From Tiliqua scincoides (lineage: Eukaryota; Chordata; Lepidosauria; Squamata; Scincidae): 64,000 nucleotides of DNA. Position numbers and translations under genes: made by a program. This document shows positions 21,321 through 32,700 of this stretch, in pieces. How positions within the stretch are numbered: position 1 is the first letter of the stretch; each line of letters opens with the position of its first letter. A model generated the notes under the pieces. That model worked only from the letters and a program-made list of their open reading frames with translations. It was not told the DNA's origin and searched no databases. The stretch spans positions 33,399,460 through 33,463,459 of the forward strand of contig NC_089829.1 in the NCBI RefSeq assembly GCF_035046505.1, read 5' to 3'.

Positions 21321-21779
21321 GATAATCTTTGTAACTTCCTCCTTTTCCTTAAGTGTTTTAGAATTTAAATTCCACTTAGATGTTAGTCTGAATCTTTAAG
21401 AAGTGTGTCAGTATTGAGGCTTGTTACCATCTGTAGAGCACCACATGTGAGGAGGCCCAGATTTAAATCAGACTGCTTCAGTTGAAAGGTTTTCAGCAGG
21501 GCTGGGTACTACCCTCTCTCTGCTTCTGGAGGGCTGGTATCAGCTCACTTAGGTGAATGAGAGCTTGTGTGCAGTTCAACTTTCTGGCCTTTACTAGATC
21601 CAAGTGGTGAAAATTAGTGGGCTTTTTTGTTTGTTCCCAGGATTAAATACTCAGTGCCATCCTATGATTCTGGACTTAGAAGTTAACATACTGTATCAAA
21701 TTGTTATAGCAATCACTGAGTATGCAGACATGCTTAGGCAAACACTACTGCAATGAAACAACCTTCATGAAACTAGAGT
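21321..21779. other. Intergenic after DNAJA2, nothing assigned
   Basis: No coding or repeat signal recognised. Confidence 0.4.
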
Positions 21780-21811
21780 AGCTGTTCTCAAACTTTTCAG
21801 AGGCCTTAGAG

Positions 21812-22077
21812 CAGGAGTTTTGAACTCATTTCATGTGGTGGGCTGAATAGCATTCACAGTGCCTGCTGAGGACAGGAAGTGACTTCATGAAGCAGATGTG
21901 GGCCAGAAATAAACGCTTTATTCTCACGTAGCAACATGTTAGCAGCAAATGGCAGGAGAGAAAATGTGCAAATCATGTTCATAATTTCAAGATCTTAGAG
22001 CCCAATTATAATGGAGGCAAGAGAAACTGCTGCCAGGGGCTGCATCTGGCCTGTGGGCCTTATGGTTGACATCCCTG
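21812..22077 (-). mobile_element. hAT-type element (GTGTCAAAC family), nested in an older one
   Basis: Ends CAGGAGTTTTGAACTC and GGTTGACATCCCTG; flanks ccttagag / ccctaaag. Flanking pieces TTCTCAAACTTTTCAG (about 21785) and AGAACCACTG (about 22250) look like the two ends of an outer hAT element. Confidence 0.6.
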
Positions 22078-22619
22078 CCCTAAAGCCTGCTGCCTGATGT
22101 ATAAATGCCAAGGGGTTTGGCTATAATTGAGCAGCAGTGTTCCCCACCCAAGCAGCAGCTTGTTTAACCGTTGGTGCATATAACTTAATTGCCCTGTCAG
22201 TTTCAAACCACCAAAAATTTGGTCATGCTCTGCTGGTGGGGCCTAGAACCACTGCTTTGGAGCAGACTCAAGAGGTTTCCAAACTGGAGGTGTCGTGATT
22301 ACCCAACCAGAGAACTTGTCACTACCCCTTTAAGGGGTGGGATAATGGCATGATCATCCCTTTGCTAGGGACAAAAGAGCTTTATGCCTATGGCTCTCAA
22401 GAGGGTCTGGGAAATTCATGACTGCTTCTGCTGGCCTCCCTGCACCTCCAAACTGCTGTAAAAGGCAAAAAAGCTACTGTAGATACTCCCTTATAAGTTG
22501 ACCCCACAGATAAGTCGAGGGCAGGTTTTGAGCCAAAAATCATGGAATTTTCTATGACCCTCGGATAAGTTGGGGGTTAAACTTAGGGGGAATTTCTCAG
22601 CACACTTCTGGTGCAAAAC

Positions 22620-22808
22620 AGTGCAAAGGCAGAGTCTTCTGTTCTTCAAACAGATAAAAAGAGAAAACTGAAATACATGAAGTCTGGGCTTTCATATAGT
22701 GGAGATGAGGGCTTGTATTATTACAAACATTTTGCTAATATGAGGGGTACAATTTATGGAAATGGGCTGCCAAGGGATATGCAAGTGAAAAAGGTTGGGA
22801 ACCACTGC
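22620..22808. mobile_element. hAT-type element, diverged
   Basis: Shares GGTACAATTTATGGAAATGG and a GTTGGGAACCACTGC end with the copy at 44989-45181. Confidence 0.5.
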
Positions 22809-23181
22809 AGGAGAACCATGAACCAAATCCACCTTTAAGGTGTCTGGTGTGTTAAACCAGCTCTACATATAACATACAACCCATAACACATAACTGGGAG
22901 GGTGCAATTCAATTCATAGCAGAGTGATGCAGCTGCATATATTTGCAACCCTTTTTACTCAGAAGCAGACCCATTGCTTTCCATGGGTGTTAATCTTAAG
23001 TAATGGTGAAATGAATTGCAGCCTGAATTGAATTTCTGATGGAAAGGAGGATCCCATCCTGGTGTTGAAAAAAAAAGATGACTTCTGCCAAATGCATTTG
23101 CAAAAAGGAACCAGGTTGCAGCAGTGAAAGGGAATGGAAGGTTAACCTTGGCTGGAATTTCCCAGGAAAGTTACTATAGAA

Positions 23182-23255
23182 CAGCCATTTTCAATCTTTT
23201 TCAGCTCACAGCACACTGTCAAGGCACTAAAATTGTCAAGGCACACTCCCAGTTT
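23182..23255. mobile_element. hAT-type element fragment (TTTTCAAC family)
   Basis: One end only: CAGCCATTTTCAATCTTTTT and GTCAAGGCACTAAAATTGTC. Confidence 0.55.
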
Positions 23256-23342
23256 TTTACTTACATTTATTTACTATAATACATTTTTAATTAATATAAT
23301 TAATACAATTAAATTGCTACATGACAAAGGGCACAGTCTTAA

Positions 23343-24023
23343 CCAGGTCTACTCAGAAGAAAGTTCTATTTTGTTCAATGGGGCTTACTCTCAGGAAAGT
23401 GGTTAGGGTTGCAGCCAAAGATGGGGATGTGCCTGTGGAACTTCTGCCTGGTTGCACTCTTTTTTTCTCAAATACAGGAGCTGGCAATTGGCACTTTTCT
23501 CTCCTCCTCTCCCCCACCCCCATCTCATAAGTGCAGTTAGCACCTCTCCTACTGTCCTTCCCCTCACTGATCCACACCTTCCAAAGGTCATTTGCCTCAC
23601 ATTCTCTCCCCCCCACCATTGCCTGCTCCTGTATTTCAGAAAAAGCCCAACCCAGGCATGTCTACTCAGCAGTAAGTCCCATTATAGTCAATGGGGCTTA
23701 CTCCCAAGAAAGTGTGGATAGGATTGTGGCCCTCCTCTGAAAGGCAAAGTCGTGGCAGGGAGGGTTGATTTGAGGGGCTGCAGGCATCTGTGGCAAGGAA
23801 AAGGGACTTCAGCCAGCCCATTCTCAGGCTGGTAGCCTCAGCAGACTGGCTGGCTTCCTACCTGCGTGTCTGCCCCTGGCTCCCTTGTTCTCACTCTGCC
23901 CAGGCCTCCTCCAGGTTTTTCTGGTTGCCCAGGCAGGGCAGACAAGGGACTTGATACCCGATCCTAAGCCCCATAATAGTCAACAAGGCTTACTCCCAGG
24001 TAAAGGAGGATTGGGTTGCAGCC
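23343..24023. repeat. Three copies of the AGTAAG palindromic repeat
   Basis: Copies at about 23343-23420, 23656-23733 and 23966-24023, with TACTCAGAAG..., CAATGGGGCTTACTC and GGATTG-type ends. They are interspersed, not tandem. Confidence 0.75.
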
Positions 24024-24029
24024 TTCCTC

Positions 24030-26560
24030 TTGCTCACAGCAGGAGATGCAAAGCAGCTGCTCCCCCTCCCCCTCTATTGCCTCCTGAGAGTCAAAGCAGC
24101 CACTTCTCCCTCCTGGGGCTGCTGCCTGCCTCCTCTGGCCCAAAGCCAGAAAGTTACTGGCAGTGTGAAAACTTGCCATAGAAACAAATGAGCCTGCTTT
24201 AGCAAGAACCAAACTGTTCAGAGTTGAAAGGCTCTGCCCTCTGATTAACAAGTGAGAATTGGAGCTTGATTAGTTGGCAAAAATTTCATTTACTATACAT
24301 GAGTGTCTAAGGTACTTTTTTCAAAACATTTTCCAAACTTAGAGCAGTTTAGAGGTGCAGGGGGTTGTAGGCTTCCTACCCGACTACAGAGAGCCATAGC
24401 CATAAGTTTTTAAAAAGCCCTTTCATCCCTTGCAGAGGGGTGATCATGGCAGCCCCTGGCATAATGCAGGATCTTTTCTCATGCAGTCTGCAGGTGTATT
24501 GAACTGCAGAATTGTGTCAGCAACAATTGACTGCATGCATGTAAGGATGCTACATAAGCTTGCTTACTTGAAGCTAGGCATTGCAATCATGTCCCTGTCT
24601 AGGCAGAAGTCAGACACCTGAGGTGATATGGGACTTTTCCCCACCTTATAGTAAGTATCCAGTATTGCAGCCTATGGATGGAAGTAAGACACAGTAACTG
24701 AAGTAGGCATTTACTTCTGAGTAAACATACTTAAGTTCCGGCTGTATGCATTTAACTTTTCAGAAGCAAGTGTTGGAAGTTTAGGCAACATGGTCTGAGA
24801 CAAAAGTAAATATGTTCAAACACTTGTACAGAACATCACTAGACTCAGGAGGGCAGAAGCATGCAAGATACATGTGGACACAGTAGCTGAGCCTGCTTTG
24901 TATATGTAACTGCACCCTGCCAGCTAATGACTGGCTACATCTGCTGCTCCTATATCACCTAATTATAGTTTTAAAAGTATAGTAATGTAAACTTTAAAAG
25001 GAAACTGCTTTCTGCACAAAACTTAGGTAATAATAAAATAGAACCTGGTTCACACCCCATGTTATGGGAGGAGAGGGTAAACTATAAGCTGCCAGCATGT
25101 AGTAGAGGAAGCTGCAGGGTCACATTAGATGTTGCAGAAGCAGCAAGGGTATTCCACACTTCTTATAAACAGGATTCTGAAAACCTTGTTCAGAATTAGT
25201 TGCATGCTCTTGATCTTATTTCAGAATGAACAGAACCTAAACTAGATGTCCCTTCATTCCAAGTACGCACCCCTAGCCCTGAATTAAGAGAAGCTGAGCC
25301 CTTGCTAGTGTAATGCTTCAGTTATGTTTTTGGCAATCAGCCAGCATTTGCTAACTTGAATTACTCTCTAGCCTCTCTGAGCAGGGTTGTCCAGGGACAG
25401 CTCGAGTTAAGACAGAAAGCGCAATACCCTGCAGTCAGTTAGGAGCTTGTCAAGGCTGATCTCTAGCATTTAAAACAGAACACATACTAAAACTCGCAGT
25501 TGAGGCACACAGTCTCAAAATTCTGTTTAAAAACCTTTGCCTGGATACAGAGAGCTGTCATGAGAACTAGCTTAAACTGCCCCAGCAAAAATGGGGTACA
25601 CCATGAATGTTCCATCACTACAGCTTACAGCCACCATGTGTTCACTATGTGCTCATTACACAACTTCTCAAATGGACAAGGTAGTTGTCCTGTCTGAAGA
25701 TCTTCTAAATTTTAACAGACTCCTGCCCTAACACAGTAATATTCCTGACATGCTTACTTGTCTTACAAAAGGATGCAGGCTTAAGGCCTTTGTTAACACA
25801 CTAACAAAGGTCCTCAGAACTGTGTTCTTGACAAGTTTGGCAGAAACGGTCAGATTTACCTTGCACTATTTCTGTATAAATATATGGTGCAACATAAAAC
25901 ATATTGGGCAGAAGGTGTCTTCTGGAGGTGGAGCTGTCACCTTGCCTGAAGAAAGTGAAGCAGGATCAGCTTGGATTTTGCCTTCTTGGATGAGAGACCA
26001 GAAGCTGCTGGCTAGAGATGAAGAAATATGGACTGGCAAGAAATGAACATGTTTTTACAGCTGCCTGGGGAAGCTTGGAAAGTGCAAGAGTTTTGCAGCT
26101 AGGGTGACAGTAGCAATGGAAGTTTCTAGGAGTTTCTCTCATAGAGCATCAGTTGTAAAAACCCCATTTGGTTTATGGTCAGCCTGCCTAAGTAAACAGC
26201 CTGTCAAGACTACAATAGAGGCTGTATTATAAAAGTACTGTAATAAAATAAGATCTCCCAGCAACTGTGTTAAACTCTCGAACAAGATTTGATCCTGACT
26301 GTACTACTTGAAAGTTGCATTGGTTCTATCCAAGGCCCAATTCAGGCAATGTTGGAACCACATGGAATCTGATTGCAGACACCCCCCACCCCTTTCCCAG
26401 GTCCCACAGTGTCTGGGCTGATGATTAGAGGGTCCAAACTGGATCTTGAACTGATCTAGCCTTGCAGATACATGGGACCTACTGTTTACATACAGCAAGT
26501 GCAACCTTGCAGCTTTTCCCCCTTTCCACATAGTGCAAAATCCGCGAGTCTCTCGATAAA
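24030..26560. other. Intergenic between convergent DNAJA2 and CDCA9
   Basis: No gene found. Short open frames lack family features. One weak palindromic-repeat fragment lies near 24710-24750. Otherwise I see nothing. Confidence 0.5.
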
Positions 26561-26568
26561 GACATACG

Positions 26569-26574
26569 TTTAAT
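26569..26574 (-). terminator. Candidate poly(A) signal of CDCA9
   Basis: ATTAAA on the minus strand about 110 nt after the stop codon. It is the nearest signal-like hexamer, and gives a short 3'UTR. Confidence 0.45.
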
Positions 26575-26682
26575 AAGCAGTGTATCTGTTAAAAACAAAA
26601 ACTGTCCCCTCACATTCAAACAACCCCACAAAGAATCTGGATACTCAAATGCAAGAATAAAAAAAATTGCCATTGGATTCTA

Positions 26683-26730
26683 TCAACTTGACTTAACTGT
26701 TGCTTTGCCACATAGGACTGTCAGTTGGTT
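26683..26730 (-). CDS. CDCA9: CDCA9 coding exon 9 and stop
   Basis: Encodes [15 protein letters not shown] then TGA at 26685-26683. It matches the Borealin C-terminus (NRLAQICSS...). A polypyrimidine acceptor comes before it. Confidence 0.82.
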   Translation of the reverse strand, partial: NQLTVLCGKATVKSS

Positions 26731-29700
26731 CTGTGGAAGAAAAAAAAAGATACAGGTGTGTTAGTTTCCTAACCATCTTTTAGAGGCACTGGAAACCATT
26801 AGAGAAAACCAGGGTAGTATCTTAAGTGTGCAGAGTAAGTCTAATCTTACCACCAGTGTATGGATGTGCTGGACAGTATCATCATTTAATAAGTCCACAT
26901 TGATCTCCTGGAGGTCATCGCCAGCAGAGCAGAGAGTCTAGACAAGAGCAGAGTGTTTAAGTATTGTCCCCTGCACCCAACTGTGGTGTGGTTGAGAAGA
27001 TGCACAAGGCTAGTGCAGCTTTGGACTAACTGTAATTATGGGACAGAAAGTGTTCCATCTTGATAGGCGCATAGAACTAGTATAAATACAACTGCCAATG
27101 CAGAAAATGCTGCAGGGAACTTAGGCTGAGCCATCAATTTATATTGGGTGATGGCAACATCCAAGAGATCTTGTGAGGCTGCACCATGAACGAAGGCCAT
27201 TTCCTACACTAGTGGTCTTCATAGTTTTTGCACCACAATCCCAATAAATAATGAGGCTGGGAACCCACTGCCAATCCTGCTCCCTCTCCTGGGATCTAAT
27301 CTGCCTACCCCCTGCCTCCCATCCCATTCCCCCCCCAATCTCTTGTATCTTCACAACAACCCTATGAGGCAGCACCCTGAGCAGGGCCAGCCTTAGGAGG
27401 CATGGGCCAAGACAACAAATAAAGGCTGTGTAGGATGGTATCAAAAACTTAGTTTTAATCAGGTAGAGCCACTATTGGATTGGATCCAAGTCCTCTTGCA
27501 CAGGCTTTGAAAGGTTGCCATGCCCCCCCCAACGAGGCTTCACAACCCATTGGGGGCACGACTCATAGGCTGAAGAACACTGGCCTACACTATGCAATAT
27601 CTCAGGGTTCCTGGGCAGACTGTTACACTGAAAGTAGTTTCCCCTCTTCCAAAACCACTAATCTACTCACAAGTGCTTTGCGCATGTCAACAATGGTCAT
27701 ACCCTGAAGCAGCTTTAAAGTAGGCTGACCACCTATCCCCTGCAAAGCAGAGTCTGCCAAGTCATACCTTTTTAAAAAAAAAAATATGAATCACAGCCTA
27801 CGTATTTAGCTTTGAGTGTGCATGGCACCCTCCTATGAATCAATACCTGCCCATCAGCCAGAGGTATGTTGATAAAGGGAACTTTCTCAGAAGGCATCGA
27901 GGTACTTCGGAGAGTTATACTGTGGGCCCTTTCGGAAGTGGATGCACTTTTGGACAGTACCCTCTGTGGAAGTCTAAAGAAAGAGGGGGAAATGCTCACA
28001 GCAACTCATCTTTCCAAACTTTGCCCCAGTGCCAAACATTAACAGAGATCTTTCTTCTCACACATATATTATTCCTTACCTTTCTTTATTAAATGTATTC
28101 AAAAGTAGCATGTGAGTGAAAAGCCACAACAGAGGGCCCAATCCTATCCAACTTTCCAGCACCAGAAAGTTGGATAGGATTGGGCCCAAAATCGTTACAG
28201 AAAACCAAACTCCTCCATAAAAACCCCATACTATATACAAACTCCAGTGGAGTTTCTTTTCAGCCACACTAGACGCTGTTCCAGAACCACCATTCAGAGC
28301 GTGATACCATAGTCTTTCGAGACTGAAGGTTGCCAACCATACAAACTCCAAGTACCCCATACTAGATATTAACAAGCGACACATACACATTAGACAATAG
28401 AAGGAAACACACTAAGGCTGCAATCCTAACCTCACTTTCCTGGGAGTAAGTCCCACTGAACACAATAGGACTTACTTCTGAGTAGACCTGGTTAGGACTG
28501 TGCCCCAAGCATTTGTACAGCACTTGAATGAGTAAGGCTTTTAATGTAATCCTTCCCAACAATCCTTTAGGCATTGTCCATATTACAGCTGGGAAGACTG
28601 AAGGAGTGGCTTGCTTAAAGCCACCTTGTGAGTTTATGACAGATGCAAGACTCAAACTGGGGGAGCCCTGATCCACATCTCAGTCACAGCGATGATGCTA
28701 TACCAGCTCTTAAACAGCTGCCTGCTGAGATCTCACCAGGCAGGGCATTATGCGACAGCAACAAAGTCACCATCACCGAGAAAGCTCTACCCTTGGTACC
28801 TGCCAACCATACTGTTGATAGTACTGAAGAATTTATATTGCACGTGTCAAGAGCACGTAGCATCTTATAGGGTAGGCCAGCAGCCTTATCTTCCCCATTT
28901 TGCAGACAGGAAGTGAGGGAGACTGATATAAGTTTATCACTAACCCAATCTAAGGAATTCACAGTTGAGAAGCACATCAACTGATTCCAAGATGGGCTAT
29001 TCCCTGTCAAAATAGTATGGTGTCCCGTATATCAGCAGATTGCAGACAGTGTGTTCTTAAAGAGCTGGACTTACTTTTTAGACCCCAATGGGGTACATTT
29101 GGAGATGGATACTGGTTGTCCATCCACAGAGGACTTCTTTGTACTCCTTATGCTTGGAGTAGAGTACACAGACCTGATGGGGAAAGGACCAGGAGACACA
29201 TACAGTTATTTACAGATTCAGGAACAGTTTTCTCCCAATGCCTGCTTTGACATGACTCTTCTTGCAAGCTAAAATTCTGACATACTGATGGAACTTCAGA
29301 ATACCAAGCTCTAGCCAATTACTAGAATGAGTGGCCAAGATCAGTGTTCCTCAGCGTTTATCCCCTGCTGTGCCACTTTGCATGGTCCAGCAATTGGAAG
29401 TAACTGATGTCATCACCAGTTACATCTGGTTGAGAGGCCAGACATGATGTACAAACTGGGAAGGCTTTTTCGAGCATGCAAAAAGTATGCTTTGGACCTC
29501 TACCCTCCAAGCTTCCTATTACAGTTTTGTTATGTCACGTCAATGGTTTTGCTACTGGATGACAGATGTCCTAAAGTCCCAGTACCACCTGTGGTACCCA
29601 TACCACTGGTTGAGAAACACTGGCCTAGATGCTCCCAGACCAGTCACTAGGCCTCATCTTCTCTTACAAGGATGGCCTGGTTAGTACTTGGATGGGAGAC

Positions 29701-32700
29701 CGTCTGGGAATACCAGGTGCTGTAGGCTGATACCATAGTCTTTCGAGACTGAAGGTTGCCAACCATGAAAGAACTCACACAGACCACAAAATACAGCAGG
29801 TTTCAAGGCAACTATAGTATTCTCCAAGTGGTGCAAAATAGTGGTGGGGTCAATTAGCTTCACTAGGGAAGTAGTTCCACAACAAGGAAAAATCAATAAT
29901 GGGGCCATGACCAAACACACCCAGCTCCTCATCTCCTCCCACCAAACTTTAGATTCCTGGAGAGAGGAAAAGAAAATGGATGCAAAGCAGGACCTCCAAT
30001 ATCGATCCAAGCATACAGATAGCTCACATGAAGGAAGACATGTCTACCTCAGCAAGACTCAAGAAGTGTCCAGCCTTGGCTCAGTAGTGCTCCAAGTTTT
30101 TTTAATGCAACAACCCACATCGTGTCTTCACCATTCAACAGACCTAAAACTTCAAAACTTTATTACGCTGAGTTGGCAAAAGACAGCACAAGAGCCCAAC
30201 TGAAAACAAATCAGTCGGTCCCATACTTCATTCCCTATAGTGGCCAACACTGGTAGTCCACAAGCCAGAGATGAAGACACGTCTTCCCTGCACTGTTCCC
30301 ATGCAGCTTGTAGTCAAAGTTCCATTCACATATTACATTTCTTTTAGAGACATTGACAGGTGGTGGCCTTACCTGGAGAAAGTGCCGCTTTGCTTGCCCT
30401 TTATGGCAGAAGCCAGGGAAGCCAGAGAATGCGTTTTGAATACCTGTCAAAAAAGCAAGCAGCAGAATTGGGAGCTGCAACAGCCGCAGGGGAGGCATCT
30501 TAGAAAGGAGAGGGTTCTGGTGCTCTCAAAAGCTTCTTGGAAATTGCATTGCTGCAGGTCTTAGTCACATACTTCCTTCAGTGTGTAGATTCCAAATACA
30601 TGGCAACAACTAGAGTATGAAGCAATTATCCAGTTGCATCTCCCATACACCTGAAGCAGCCATGGAAGGGAACACCTAAAGGTCTAGAGACCTCTTAATA
30701 CACCCTCAATGGCACCAGGATTACCCCAATAGCTAAGATATCCCTTTAATAATGTAGCGAGTAAAGAGTTATACCATTATCTGCTGACACTATGCCACCT
30801 ATCTCACCTACCTAGTACCGTTTTAAAATGACTATAATGTATAAAAATGCAACCTTGGAATAAAAACAGCACCTTCTGTACCTCTAACTGTGGAAAACAA
30901 TCCACAAAAATAAAACTGTCACCCACCTCTAGTTACACAAATGAAGCATTACTTGGGCATGCGCTCTTGCCAACCAACAAGGAGGATGCTGTCCAAATTA
31001 TTTCTAGGTGGTTTTACCAGGCAGTGAACTCGTGCTTTTTATCCTTTCAAACAAAGGAATCTCTTACCTTTCGAGAACTTTTCTTTGCCTGCATTCTGTT
31101 CTCCTCGTTCTCGTCTTTGTATTCCACAATAGTGGTGACCTTAACTAGAAGGGGCATTTAAACAAGTGTTACTTTAGGATAGCCATCTCTTTTGAACTCA
31201 CACATGGACGCAAAATGAAAACCCAGCTACCTGTGCAGGTGAATGGTTTAATCTGAGCCCTAGAACAGGATGCAGACAATGCTTTCTACTTAACCTACTC
31301 ACCCCTCCCAAGCAAAGTTTATCTATCCCCAGGGGGTGTCAAACCTAAGGTCCTTGGGACAGATAAGGCCCCTGGACATTTTTTATCCAGACCTTGTGAT
31401 ATTTGAGCTCTCCCATATCTTGAAAGTATGATCAAGGTTTGCATATTTTCTTTTCTGGTCATCTGCTTAAAGATGCTACTTCTTGTCTAATGATATCAGT
31501 TCCAGCCTTCAGCAAGCACCATAAATGCTATTTGGTCCACTACATGAATGGGTTTGACACCCCTGTCTGCCCATTTGGGCTAGCTCCACACTGAGAGGTT
31601 TATGCTACAACTGAGCACATTCGCTGTGTTCCCCTGCTAGCCGTGGCATGGCTCATATACCTTTTGAACATGATCTAGGACAAGTCCCAACCTCAAGTAT
31701 AAATACACACAAACCAAGCACAAGTTAACACCTGTGTGGATTTTGTACTCCCGTCACCCCAAATTCAAGATGATAGCACAGAGTTAGAAAGCATTTAGAA
31801 CACACAACATCACCATTGAAAGCATTGTGTGGCTGATCTTAAAGAATGAAAGAAAAATAATTGTTCAGGGCTGAAGAGCCTCAACACAGGAAGGGTTGGG
31901 CAGAGCGTCAAGTTGCTTGGGGGTGTTTTGAATTTCTGTCCATGAACATTCAAGGAACGGAACCTCTTTCAGGAATGGTCAGATCTACAGAATGGATATC
32001 ACATTATAAACCTCCAGGGATGCTTCTACATTTAAAATATCAACCCACCTCGTTTGCTGTTGGTCCTCACTACCTTGGGATTTGGTAGATCTTCAGCAGA
32101 GCCTTCCTTCTGTACAGATAGTGGGGTGGAAGGGAGAGAGAAGTTTAAGGCTACCATCACCTTGGTACCTCTATTGCAGATCCAACAACTTCCAAGGGTA
32201 TGTATTTACTGTATTTTGATGATCTGGCTATGCTATATTAGATGTTATTTTAGAAGACTCGACATATAAGTTCACCATAAGATTTATGCAAGTCACTAGG
32301 ATACATAGTTGATCAGGTGTATGTCTGCACAATTCAGCACCACAAACACATTTAATAGTTGTGCATGTGGAAGAAAGCCAGTCAGTCCAGACTGCATGGG
32401 GCAAATATTCAGCTACAACAAAAGCTCAGAGGATAAAGTCTACTTTTACATCATTTCCATGGAGTTGACACCAAGTTGGCACTTACTGTCTCCGAAATGG
32501 CTGCAGCTGTGGCAGCAGCTTCTGCATCCTTAAGAACTACAAGATGGAAACAGGCAATCAGATCAAAGCAGTCAGTTGTCAACCAATTAAAAACAAACTC
32601 TTCCTACAAATTCCATATTCATTAAGGGAGAAGGATCAGGAAGGAAAGATCAGAAGGAGCTGTAGAATTGTCCGGAAGCATCACAAGGCCATCCAGGAGA

